From positions 26,270 through 55,666 of the forward strand of contig DHNG01000039.1 of the NCBI GenBank assembly GCA_002409405.1: 29,397 nucleotides of DNA, given 5' to 3'. The stretch's first letter is position 1, and every line of letters starts with the position of its first letter. Made by a program: the position numbers and the translations under genes. The stretch comes from Flavobacteriales bacterium UBA5422 (GTDB lineage: Bacteria; Bacteroidota; Bacteroidia; Flavobacteriales_D; Crocinitomicaceae). The notes under the pieces are model-generated. The model saw only the letters and a program-made list of their open reading frames with translations, did not search any database and had not been told where the DNA came from. Positions 6,198 through 13,683 of this stretch are shown piece by piece.

Positions 6198-7043
6198 GTG
6201 GATACGCAGGAATACATATCGTCAGGCATTATTGAAGCTTATGTGATGGGAATCGCTACAGAAGAGGAATCGCGTATTCTGGAGTGTATTCAACAGCATA
6301 ATCCGGAAGTAAAGCAGGCTATTCTGGATGCGCAAATCGCAATGGAAGGACTTGTTTCAAGTCAGGCAGTTGCTCCACCTGCACCATTGAAAGCGGCAAT
6401 ATGGGCGACCATTCAACAGGAAAATACGGATGAAATAGAGCAACCAGAAAGTTCTTCTCAGGTGCAACAAAATCAATCCGAAGAATCTATTCCATTCGTT
6501 CCTCAACCTACAGGTACAACTGAAATACATTCCCGCAATCGTTTCAAACCGTATGCAATTGCAGCATCTGTATTATTGGTAGTTAGCATTGGTGTTGGAA
6601 TCAACGCCTATCGAAATCAAATGCAATTAGAAAATCAGGTTGCACTTTTGAAAGATGAAAGTCGAAAAGATCAGGTTAAATATGCCGATTTATTGAATAA
6701 ATGGGACATGAGTTCCAATCCTGACATGCATACAATTATCTTGAAAGGTGTAGAGAAGCATCCGGATATGAAAGCGATGGTGTATGTCGATAAAGCAACA
6801 AAACAAACGTATTTGAGTTTGGAAAACCTCCCAACAGCCCCGGAGGGACATCAATATCAGTTATGGGCAATTGTTGATGGGAAACCTGTAGATGCAGGAG
6901 TCTATAACAATCATCCGGAAACATCTGTTCAGAAAATGGCTGTTATCGAAAATGCTCAGGCGTTTGCGATTACCCTTGAAAAAGAAGGGGGAAGTGTCAA
7001 CCCGACATTGGAGCAAATGTATGTCATGGGAGCAGCAGTTTAA
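6198..7043 (+). CDS. RskA-like membrane anti-sigma factor
   Basis: A 281-residue single-pass membrane protein predicted to hold the preceding sigma factor inactive. The cytoplasmic N-terminus has the helical sigma-binding part (about 1-75, ISSGIIEAYVMGIATEEES), then a Gln/Ser/Glu-rich linker, a membrane span at about 115-134 (AIAASVLLVVSIGVGINAY), a short coiled-coil-like segment, and a periplasmic RskA C-terminal domain (about 170-281) with YLSLENLPTAPEGHQYQLWAI, GKPVDAGVY and AFAITLEKEGGSVNPT. No HxxxCxxC zinc motif is present, so it is not a ZAS-type anti-sigma. Start codon is GTG, two bases after the sigma stop. Release would need regulated proteolysis, whose proteases are not in this window. 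It converges on the metalloprotease gene with only 13 bases between the stops. Confidence 0.88.
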   Translation: MDTQEYISSGIIEAYVMGIATEEESRILECIQQHNPEVKQAILDAQIAMEGLVSSQAVAPPAPLKAAIWATIQQENTDEIEQPESSSQVQQNQSEESIPFVPQPTGTTEIHSRNRFKPYAIAASVLLVVSIGVGINAYRNQMQLENQVALLKDESRKDQVKYADLLNKWDMSSNPDMHTIILKGVEKHPDMKAMVYVDKATKQTYLSLENLPTAPEGHQYQLWAIVDGKPVDAGVYNNHPETSVQKMAVIENAQAFAITLEKEGGSVNPTLEQMYVMGAAV

Positions 7044-7056
7044 TCACTCCCTCAGA

Positions 7057-9117
7057 TTACCTCGAAATTATATGAATATGCTGATGGATACCTTGATCGG
7101 TTTGTATGGAAATCAAATAGGTGCCTACTGAAAAATCAGAAGTGTTCAATTGAAAATCACGAGCATTCACTCCACTTTTCTCCAGAACTAATTTCCCTTC
7201 AGGATTGAACAACAATACGCGCTCCAATAATTCATTGGTCGAATGTATGGTTACATAGTCATTTGATGGATTCGGATAAAGCAGCAACTCGCCGGAATTG
7301 AGGTCTTTAATCGTTAATTGATCCGGATGCGAAACCTGGATATTATCAATGTATATGTTATTTCCACCTGCAGATCTAAAGCTGAATCGTACCAGTAAAT
7401 CATCTACCAAACTTGCGGTATTAATAGTCGCCGTTTGGTTGTTCCATTCATTAGAACCTGCAGGGATAAAATTTCCGGGAACTGTTGATGACACTGTTTT
7501 TAATGCTCCTATTCCGTTCAACGTTCTTCGGATAGACCAGTTTTCTCCGCAATCTGTTGAAATATAGATTTGTAGTAAATCATTGTCAGAAGTCGTACGT
7601 TGCGCATAAGCAACATCAAATGAAATGACAGCAGATGAAAGGGTACTCACATTCACAGGATGTAGAATAAAATCACTGGTAATACCCGCATCTCCGTTGA
7701 AATTGTCAATAAAAACAGATCGCTGTGATTGATGACCACTGACAGAAGTTACCTGCCAGTCGTTAGGAGACTGGTTGTGTAAAATAGTATATGTTGCATT
7801 CGTTGAATCCTCAAATGTTTCACGGTGAAAATGGGGGAGCCCTTCGTCTGGTAGAATTGTGATGTATCCTTTTTTTGTGATTTCTTCATGTTGAGTACCC
7901 CTTCCCACGGTTAATTTTACGGCATATTTCCCGGGATTTGTGTACACGACTTTGATAACCGAATCGGTGAGATTAGAAGCTGTACCTCCATAGAATTCCC
8001 AATTCCGGGTTTCAATACCATGGAACGACAAATCCGAAAAAGTAATTGTATCACCGATACATGCAATTTGTTTATCCGATGTAAATTCCGCCGCGCATAA
8101 ATAGAAAGTCCCGTCGTCTGTACCTGTTGCTAACAGATTGGACGGCTGCCACAATTTGTTTCGGTTTGCTACGGAAGAATTCAGACATGCGTGCATGCGT
8201 GCCTTCTGACCTGCTGTAAACATTCTTCCACAATAAGCATAATCCATGTAATTCTGTACATTGTCAAGCTCTCCACATGTATTTCCACTCAGGTTACATG
8301 ACTGCCAACCAATTGTATTCGGTGTATCAGCTACGTCGTCGTCGTATGCGCAATTACCTGATTGTGCAACAGGGAGGTAGTAATAATTCGGAACATTATT
8401 TCCTCCCCAGATATGCTGAAGGTTTAGAAAATGCCCGATTTCATGCGTCAAAACGGTTCTTCTGAAATATTCGGATGTGCCGATTGTCCCGACATACGAA
8501 TGTTGCATAACAATCCCGTCCCATTGAGGAATGGTATCTGCTGCCGATGGAAGCAATGCATGCCCTGCTAGTCCTGCCGCCTGCGAACAGACATATACAT
8601 TCAGGTACTTATCCGGTGGCCAGTGAATCAATGCTTTTACATCGTGATTTCCGGGATTCGTCAGGGAGGATGCTGTGCGGGTGATTCCGGAGGTGCAGTT
8701 ACCATCCGGATCCAGTTGTGCCAGACGAAATTCTACTTCAATGTCTGCTGCAATCGGTTTAAATGCAGCTACAATTTCATTGGTGTCAGAATTGAGCTTC
8801 CGGAATTGCAGGTTGACTTGTTTCAATGCGTCGTGAATTTGGGCATCACTGATATTTTCCGGCCCGTAATTGTGAATGATGTGGAATACAACCGGGATAA
8901 CGTATTGTGCGTCCGATTTCTGAGTGCCATCTTGTAGAAAAGCACGTGTGTCTTCTTCTAGCCGGTTGTGTGCATTGATAATTCCCTGGTTATACGCTGA
9001 ATACTGCTGGAATATTTCCTGGTGCATTTCATCTGTTTTACATGGGAAATTTTCAGTTTGAGCAAAAGTAAATGTACTGGTAAAAAGAAGGGTACAAAGT
9101 AATATCCTCGGTTTCAT
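7057..9117 (-). CDS. Secreted M43 (pappalysin-family) metalloprotease with PKD domain and T9SS signal
   Basis: A 686-residue exported zinc protease. Signal peptide 1-19 (ending TFAQ), a pro-region, then a metzincin domain with the zinc site HEIGHFLNLQH at 225-235 and the Met-turn at NYMDYA, Met291, followed by FTAGQKARM, the usual M43 (cytophagalysin/ulilysin-like) ending. Several cysteines around 256-311 probably form disulfides. A PKD-like domain lies at about 345-422 (GDTITFSDLS ... YTNPGKYAVKLTV), then a jelly-roll-like module at about 430-600 (SAVISFDVAYAQ, VRFSFRSAGGNNIYIDNI). The C-terminal about 75 residues, starting LLLYPNPSNDYVTI, are a T9SS type A sorting domain, so it should be released or anchored at the cell surface. 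No terminator separates its stop from the convergent anti-sigma gene. Confidence 0.93.
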   Translation of the reverse strand: MKPRILLCTLLFTSTFTFAQTENFPCKTDEMHQEIFQQYSAYNQGIINAHNRLEEDTRAFLQDGTQKSDAQYVIPVVFHIIHNYGPENISDAQIHDALKQVNLQFRKLNSDTNEIVAAFKPIAADIEVEFRLAQLDPDGNCTSGITRTASSLTNPGNHDVKALIHWPPDKYLNVYVCSQAAGLAGHALLPSAADTIPQWDGIVMQHSYVGTIGTSEYFRRTVLTHEIGHFLNLQHIWGGNNVPNYYYLPVAQSGNCAYDDDVADTPNTIGWQSCNLSGNTCGELDNVQNYMDYAYCGRMFTAGQKARMHACLNSSVANRNKLWQPSNLLATGTDDGTFYLCAAEFTSDKQIACIGDTITFSDLSFHGIETRNWEFYGGTASNLTDSVIKVVYTNPGKYAVKLTVGRGTQHEEITKKGYITILPDEGLPHFHRETFEDSTNATYTILHNQSPNDWQVTSVSGHQSQRSVFIDNFNGDAGITSDFILHPVNVSTLSSAVISFDVAYAQRTTSDNDLLQIYISTDCGENWSIRRTLNGIGALKTVSSTVPGNFIPAGSNEWNNQTATINTASLVDDLLVRFSFRSAGGNNIYIDNIQVSHPDQLTIKDLNSGELLLYPNPSNDYVTIHSTNELLERVLLFNPEGKLVLEKSGVNARDFQLNTSDFSVGTYLISIQTDQGIHQHIHIISR

Positions 9118-9217
9118 AAGTGTAATTTTCAGCTAAAATACAAAAAGTAAATCAATTCAAAATTGGATGGTGTCACATCGCTTGAAACATTCTTTTTTTA
9201 TCCTGTTCACTTTTCCG

Positions 9218-9225
9218 TATATTTG
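9218..9225 (+). promoter_or_regulatory. -7 box for dusB
   Basis: TATATTTG matches TAnnTTTG and ends eight bases before the dusB ATG at 9234, leaving a leader of only a few bases. No -33 element stands out at 19 bases upstream. Confidence 0.55.
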
Positions 9226-9233
9226 CACCCTCA

Positions 9234-10238
9234 ATGGTAAAAATTCGTGATATAGAATTAGGGAAATTCCCGCTGTTGCTTGCTCCGATGGAAGATGTAA
9301 GCGACCCTCCGTTTCGTGCTTTGTGCAAAGAACATGGTGCAGATTTGATGTATACAGAATTCATCTCTTCCGAAGGATTGATCCGCGATGCTGCAAAAAG
9401 TGTCCAGAAGTTGGATATTTTTGAATACGAACGACCGATCGGAATTCAGATTTTTGGTTCTGAGATCGAATCAATGCGTCAGTGTGCAGAAATCATCGAA
9501 CGTGTTCAGCCGGATATCATTGATATCAATTACGGTTGCCCGGTTAAAAAGGTAGCTTGTAAAGGTGCTGGTGCAGGAATTTTGCAGGATGTACCTAAAA
9601 TGGTGAGCATGACGGAAGCCATTGTGAAACAGGTGAATTTACCGGTAACTGTTAAAACCCGGCTTGGCTGGGACGACGACACCAAGTACATTGTAGAAGT
9701 TGCAGAACGTTTACAGGATGTAGGGATCGAAGCAATCAGTATCCACGGGCGGACGCGCAAGCAGATGTACAAAGGAAGCGCTGACTGGACATTAATCGGA
9801 GATGTGAAAAACAACCAGCGGATGCACATTCCGGTTTTTGGAAACGGAGACATTGATTCTCCTGAAAAAGCCGTTGAATATAAAAACAGGTATGGAGTGG
9901 ATGGTGTGATGATTGGTCGTGCAAGTATCGGTTATCCATGGATTTTTAACGAAATCAAACATTACATCAATACTGGTGAACATATGGCGAAACCAACGAT
10001 TCAGGATCGGGTGGAAGCTGCCAGAAGACATTTGGAAATGAGTATCAAGTGGAAAGGAGAGGGGCTGGGAATCGCTGAAATGAAACGTCATTACACCAAT
10101 TATTTCAAAGGAATTGCTCACTTCAAAGATTACCGGATGAAGTTGGTGACAACGTTTAATCTGGAAGAAATCCTGAAAACGCTGAATGAAATCGAACAGA
10201 ATGCGGAGCAGTTTTACTTCGCAAATGCATTGGATTAA
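9234..10238 (+). CDS. dusB: DusB-family tRNA-dihydrouridine synthase
   Basis: FMN- and NADPH-dependent reductase that converts specific uridines of tRNA to dihydrouridine. The 334 residues fit the family. Landmarks: APMEDVSDPPFR at about residues 17-28 (FMN-binding start of the TIM barrel), QIFGS, DINYGCPVKKVACKGAGAG at about 100-118 with the catalytic Cys in VACKGAG, VKTRLGWD, SIHGRTRKQMYKGSADW, VFGNGDI and VMIGRASIGYPWIF. The GCPVKKV-x-x-KGAG form is typical of DusB. It is a single-gene unit between the divergent metalloprotease gene and the convergent SUFU-like gene, with a shared hairpin at its 3' end. Confidence 0.95.
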   Translation: MVKIRDIELGKFPLLLAPMEDVSDPPFRALCKEHGADLMYTEFISSEGLIRDAAKSVQKLDIFEYERPIGIQIFGSEIESMRQCAEIIERVQPDIIDINYGCPVKKVACKGAGAGILQDVPKMVSMTEAIVKQVNLPVTVKTRLGWDDDTKYIVEVAERLQDVGIEAISIHGRTRKQMYKGSADWTLIGDVKNNQRMHIPVFGNGDIDSPEKAVEYKNRYGVDGVMIGRASIGYPWIFNEIKHYINTGEHMAKPTIQDRVEAARRHLEMSIKWKGEGLGIAEMKRHYTNYFKGIAHFKDYRMKLVTTFNLEEILKTLNEIEQNAEQFYFANALD

Positions 10239-10247
10239 ATCAAATTA

Positions 10248-10289
10248 AAAATAAAAAAACAGGAACCGTGTAAAACAGTTCCTGTAGCT
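10248..10289. terminator. Hairpin terminator shared by convergent dusB and SUFU-like gene
   Basis: Stem ACAGGAAC (10259-10266) with GTTCCTGT (10278-10285) and an 11-base loop. On the minus strand it is followed by a run of seven T, so it mainly stops the SUFU-like gene; on the plus strand the tail is less T-rich, so it is a weaker stop for dusB. Confidence 0.75.
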
Positions 10290-10297
10290 TTTATAAA

Positions 10298-10969
10298 TCA
10301 GATGACAGATGGTCTGGTCAGATCGGATACTCCATGATTCTGTGAAAGTAATTCTGCAATTTTTGCTCTGCCTGCCTCGCCATGCTCGTTGATGTACTGT
10401 AATTCTTGTAGTGTAAGTAAGCGAACGTTCACCAATGCAATGTTTTCAATGGATAATTGTACATTGGAGGTAACCACTGGCGATGTTAGCCCCAATAATA
10501 CACCTGCTCTTCCATCTTCATTCAGAAAGGAATCAGGAACATCACAATCGTATAATTCTGTAGAAACATGTGTGTAATCACTAATGATGGATGCAATATT
10601 CGGGTTTCCGGCTGCCAGTTGTGCCACCTGATATAAAACACTGAACTGCCAGGATGCTTTCATGTGATTGAAGTCTCCCAACGTTTCATTACATTCAATG
10701 TAAAACTCACATCCGACACCGTTGTAATCACGATTGGATTCGTTTTCATCGAAATCGCTGTAAGGATCACTTAATCCGTCAGAGGCCAGAATGGTTCCGG
10801 ATGGTGTATCGATTCTTACAAATGCCTGTCGCACAGAAGGCCACATCGGTCCGCCTGAAAAAGCAGGGTTGATGGCATGTGTAATTACATCCTCGTGGAG
10901 TTTGCCGATACTATTCCAATAGTCATTTCTTAATCGGGCAGATGTTTCAAAGTGTTGATCGTAATTCAT
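10298..10969 (-). CDS. Suppressor-of-fused-like (SUFU) domain protein
   Basis: A 223-residue soluble protein without signal peptide or membrane span. The first 40 residues have no match I recognise, then IDTPSGTILASDGLSDPYSDF at about 54-74 and GVGCEFYIEC at about 84-93, which resemble the bacterial SUFU domain ('SDGLSDP' plus 'G-x-G-x-E-x-x-I-E'). The C-terminal part, LLGLTSPVVTS ... NVRLLTLQELQYINEHG, fits the end of that domain. Bacterial SUFU proteins have no firm function; several are thought to be immunity proteins of toxin systems, but no toxin is next to it. It is the only gene between two terminators, so it stands alone. Moderate confidence in the family; none in a role. Confidence 0.55.
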   Translation of the reverse strand: MNYDQHFETSARLRNDYWNSIGKLHEDVITHAINPAFSGGPMWPSVRQAFVRIDTPSGTILASDGLSDPYSDFDENESNRDYNGVGCEFYIECNETLGDFNHMKASWQFSVLYQVAQLAAGNPNIASIISDYTHVSTELYDCDVPDSFLNEDGRAGVLLGLTSPVVTSNVQLSIENIALVNVRLLTLQELQYINEHGEAGRAKIAELLSQNHGVSDLTRPSVI

Positions 10970-11019
10970 AGAGGTATCTCAATTTTGTTGCGGGTGAAAA
11001 TAGTGATTAATTTCGAAAT

Positions 11020-11057
11020 CAAATAAAACAAAAAGGCTTACCCGAAAGTAAGCCTTT
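11020..11057 (-). terminator. Rho-independent terminator of the thiolase gene
   Basis: Minus strand AAAGGCTTAC (11048-11057) pairs with GTAAGCCTTT (11032-11041) around a 6-base loop, followed by a T-rich tail. It lies about 20 bases after the thiolase stop. Confidence 0.88.
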
Positions 11058-11077
11058 AATCAGTCTGAAAAGTACTG

Positions 11078-12256
11078 TTATAAATTCTCAATGATTACAG
11101 CCGATGCACCACCACCACCATTACAGATGCCGGCACCACCGTATTTACCATTGTTTTGTTTCAATACGTTCAATAATGTTACCAATACACGGGAACCTGA
11201 GTTTCCAAGTGGGTGTCCCAATGCTACTGCACCACCGTTTACATCAACTTTTTCAGGGTTCAATCCTAAAATTTTTGTGTTCGCGATTCCGACAACAGAA
11301 AATGCCTGGTTCAATTCCCAATAATCTATTTGGTCTTTTGTCAAACCTGCTTTCTCCAATGCAATCGGAACTGCTTTCGAAGGTGCTGTTGTAAACCATA
11401 CTGGTTCTTGTGCAGCGTCTCCGTATGATACAATGCGACCAATCGGTTTCAATCCGTATTTCTCAACAGCTTCTTCTGAAGCTAAAATCAATGCAGATGC
11501 TCCGTCATTTAATGTAGAAGCATTTGCTGCCGTAATTGTTCCGTCTTTCGCAAATGCCGGACGCAATTCAGGAATTTTGCTCAAACTTACGTTTTTGTAT
11601 TCTTCGTCTTCAGCAACAATAATCGGATCTCCTTTGCGTTGTGGGACACTTACAGGAACAACTTCATCGTTGAATTTTCCAGCTTCCCATGCCGCTGCTG
11701 CTCTTTTATAAGATGTGATCGCGAAATTATCCTGATCTTCACGTGTAATGTTGTACTCCTGCGCGCATTTCTCCGCACAAGTACCCATCGGAACCTGATC
11801 GTAAACATCCAGCAATCCATCTTTCGTGATTCCGTCCAACATGGAAATATTTCCAAATTTCACTCCGTTTCTTCCGTCCAGGTAGTGAGGGACCAACGAC
11901 ATATTTTCCATTCCTCCCGCAACAACAACGTGGTTGTCACCTGTCAGAATTGTCTGAGCAGCAAGGATGACCGCTTTCATTCCGGAAGCACAAACTTTAT
12001 TGATTGTTGTACAAGGTACATTGTTACCAATTCCCGCTCCTAAAGCAGCCTGGCGAGCCGGAGCTTGTCCGACACCTGCCTGAAGTACATTCCCCATGAA
12101 TACCTCGTCGATATTTGCAGGGTTTACATTTCCTTTCTTCAAGGCTCCTTCAATGGCGATGGAACCTAATTTTGTTGCCGGTACAGTTGATAAACCGCCC
12201 ATAAATGCTCCCATTGGGGTACGAGCAGCTGCAACGATATATACTTTTTTACTCAT
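11078..12256 (-). CDS. Acetyl-CoA C-acetyltransferase (thiolase)
   Basis: Condenses two acetyl-CoA to acetoacetyl-CoA or cleaves it, in fatty-acid, ketone-body or mevalonate-type metabolism; the direction cannot be told from sequence. The 392 residues are the normal length of biosynthetic-type thiolases. The catalytic set is complete and at the classic numbers: Cys89 in NKVCASGMKAV, His348 in GHPLGNSG, Cys378 in GICNGGGGAS. VALGHP and the VYIVAAARTP start are also typical. A -7 box (TAGTTTTG) lies at 12283-12290 in the 45-base gap after the SDR gene, so it probably has its own promoter, though read-through from the SDR gene is possible. The gene ends in a strong terminator. Confidence 0.95.
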   Translation of the reverse strand: MSKKVYIVAAARTPMGAFMGGLSTVPATKLGSIAIEGALKKGNVNPANIDEVFMGNVLQAGVGQAPARQAALGAGIGNNVPCTTINKVCASGMKAVILAAQTILTGDNHVVVAGGMENMSLVPHYLDGRNGVKFGNISMLDGITKDGLLDVYDQVPMGTCAEKCAQEYNITREDQDNFAITSYKRAAAAWEAGKFNDEVVPVSVPQRKGDPIIVAEDEEYKNVSLSKIPELRPAFAKDGTITAANASTLNDGASALILASEEAVEKYGLKPIGRIVSYGDAAQEPVWFTTAPSKAVPIALEKAGLTKDQIDYWELNQAFSVVGIANTKILGLNPEKVDVNGGAVALGHPLGNSGSRVLVTLLNVLKQNNGKYGGAGICNGGGGASAVIIENL

Positions 12257-12282
12257 GATTTATGTTTTCGATTAATACACCA

Positions 12283-12290
12283 CAAAACTA
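12283..12290 (-). promoter_or_regulatory. -7 box for the thiolase gene
   Basis: Minus strand TAGTTTTG fits TAnnTTTG, 26 bases before the ATG at 12256. No clear TTG at the -33 position. Confidence 0.45.
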
Positions 12291-12301
12291 ATGAAATTAT
12301 C

Positions 12302-13096
12302 TCAGGTAGCTGATTGCTTTTTCATGATTTTCCAAAACAAATTTTGGGGCAAAAAACGTTTCAGTAATACCGCTTTTATTTCTTTATTACCAATCAGTAC
12401 TTCCCGCTTTTCTTTTTTCACCGCTTTCAGCAATTGAGCAACACATTCTTCCACAGGCATTCCTGTCTCCTGGTTGTGATCCATCACATTGTGTTTATTT
12501 CCGCTACCATTCAATGCATTCATGGAGATGTTAGTGTTGATTTTGCCCGGATAAGCCAGTGTTACACGGATACCATTGTGTTCCTCTTCTAATGCCAGGC
12601 TTTCATAAAAGCCTTGTAGTGCATGTTTGGAAGCACTGTAGGCTGAACGGAGAAAAAAGCCGAACTTTCCTGCAATTGAGGAAATGACAATGATGTGTCC
12701 GCTTTTTTGTTGAATCATGTAGGGTAAAACAGCTTTAGTTAATGCAATGTTGCCAAAATAATTCACTTCCATGATGTACCGGTCAACTGACAGGTCTGTT
12801 TCTGAAGCGTTGGAACGTTGACTCAGCCCGCCATTGTTGAACAGGTAATCAATCCGTCCGTAGTGATCCGCTACTTGTTTTGCAAGGGCTGGAAAATTAG
12901 CTGATTTTTCAAGATCTAACGGGAGAATTAGATGATGATCGCCTTTAAGTTTTGCTTTAACTTTTAATAGGGAATCTTCTGACCGGGAGGATAATACAAT
13001 TTTAGCTCCAAGCAGTGAGCACTGAATAGCAACTTGCTCTCCGATTCCGGATGAGGCCCCTGTAACCCAAACAACTTTATTGATTAAAAATGACAT
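12302..13096 (-). CDS. Short-chain dehydrogenase/reductase (SDR)
   Basis: A 264-residue NAD(P)-dependent oxidoreductase with a Rossmann fold. The cofactor loop is TGASSGIG at about residues 12-19, then SSRS, LDL, NNGG at about 91-94, the active-site Ser in VISSIAGKFG (about 142) and the catalytic YSASKHA (Tyr about 153, Lys 157), followed by YPGKINTN. The C-terminal extension (EVLIGNKEIKAVLLKRFLPQNLFWKIMKK) is of the DHRS7-like type, with an amphipathic end that may touch membranes. The substrate is unknown; position beside a thiolase is compatible with lipid metabolism but proves nothing. Its -7 box is formed by the T-tract of the preceding gene's terminator. Confidence 0.9.
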   Translation of the reverse strand: MSFLINKVVWVTGASSGIGEQVAIQCSLLGAKIVLSSRSEDSLLKVKAKLKGDHHLILPLDLEKSANFPALAKQVADHYGRIDYLFNNGGLSQRSNASETDLSVDRYIMEVNYFGNIALTKAVLPYMIQQKSGHIIVISSIAGKFGFFLRSAYSASKHALQGFYESLALEEEHNGIRVTLAYPGKINTNISMNALNGSGNKHNVMDHNQETGMPVEECVAQLLKAVKKEKREVLIGNKEIKAVLLKRFLPQNLFWKIMKKQSAT

Positions 13097-13100
13097 AGTG

Positions 13101-13135
13101 CAAAAATAAAAAATCCTGCCGGTTAGGACAGGATT
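13101..13135 (-). terminator. Terminator overlapping the SDR promoter
   Basis: Minus strand AATCCTG (13129-13135) pairs with CAGGATT (13112-13118) around a 10-base loop, followed by TTTTTATTTTTG. The hairpin ends the secreted-protein gene at 13156. The last eight bases, TATTTTTG at 13101-13108, also make a perfect -7 box only four bases before the SDR ATG at 13096. Confidence 0.65.
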
Positions 13136-13155
13136 GAATGGTATTTTAAAAACCG

Positions 13156-13578
13156 TTACAAGTCGGTTGGTAAATCTGCTGTTTTGTACTCGCGTGCCTT
13201 AGGCTTTAATTTATCGATGAAAATAACACGTATTTTTTGTCCGTCAGCCACATGGATCATTTCTGAAATTCCATTTGTAATTTTAGGAGGAGTCTTTTGA
13301 GCGTTTGTGAATTTGCGATCCAATAACTCATAATCACCTTCATTGTACTGGATAAAAATAGATGTAATGAACCCATTTTCTACTCGAACCTTACCGTTTA
13401 AGCACTCTTGACCATCCGGAGTGAAAAAACTCAGGATTACGTTTCTGTGCATGTCATCGGAAATTGTGTAAGAACCACGTTTTTCAAATGCTTTTTGTAA
13501 GCGGTCAAAGCATCCATCTTGAGCAAATAACCCGTTCAAAGTGAAAAAGCTAAGGGTAACAAGTAATGTTTTCTTCAT
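13156..13578 (-). CDS. Small secreted protein of unknown function
   Basis: A 140-residue exported protein. I choose the ATG at 13578 (MKKTLLVTLSFFTLNGLFAQ, a clear signal peptide cut after FAQ) over a longer frame to 13617, because a -7 box (TATATTTG) at 13615-13622 overlaps the start of that longer frame. The mature part of about 120 residues has two cysteines (near DGCFDRL and QECLNGK) that may form a disulfide, alternating hydrophobic strands (RNVILSFF, SIFIQY, KIRVIFID) and a charged end. I recognise no family. It is transcribed alone, divergent from gmhA, and ends in a terminator. Confidence 0.8.
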   Translation of the reverse strand: MKKTLLVTLSFFTLNGLFAQDGCFDRLQKAFEKRGSYTISDDMHRNVILSFFTPDGQECLNGKVRVENGFITSIFIQYNEGDYELLDRKFTNAQKTPPKITNGISEMIHVADGQKIRVIFIDKLKPKAREYKTADLPTDL

Positions 13579-13614
13579 AATTTTATAGTTTGTGGATTCT
13601 AAAAATCCGAGTCC

Positions 13615-13622
13615 CAAATATA
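13615..13622 (-). promoter_or_regulatory. -7 box for the small secreted protein
   Basis: Minus strand TATATTTG, 36 bases before the ATG at 13578. A TTG lies 23 bases upstream of it, a little far for the -33 element. Confidence 0.5.
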
Positions 13623-13638
13623 ATAAGTTTGCCTTAAT

Positions 13639-13671
13639 TTTGTTACAAGAAAAATAAAAATTTTACTTTTG
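13639..13671 (+). promoter_or_regulatory. Promoter of the gmhA-to-AsmA run
   Basis: TTTG at 13639-13642, a 21-base spacer and TACTTTTG at 13664-13671. The start of transcription should be near 13676, so the TTG codon at 13669 is inside the promoter and the first usable start of gmhA is the ATG at 13684. Confidence 0.6.
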
Positions 13672-13683
13672 AATAAAATCAAG

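Noticed and set aside
11104..11394. His-rich frame (MHHHHHYRC...) on the plus strand
   Set aside because: Antisense shadow of the Gly/Ala-rich C-terminus of the thiolase gene, which has a complete catalytic set.
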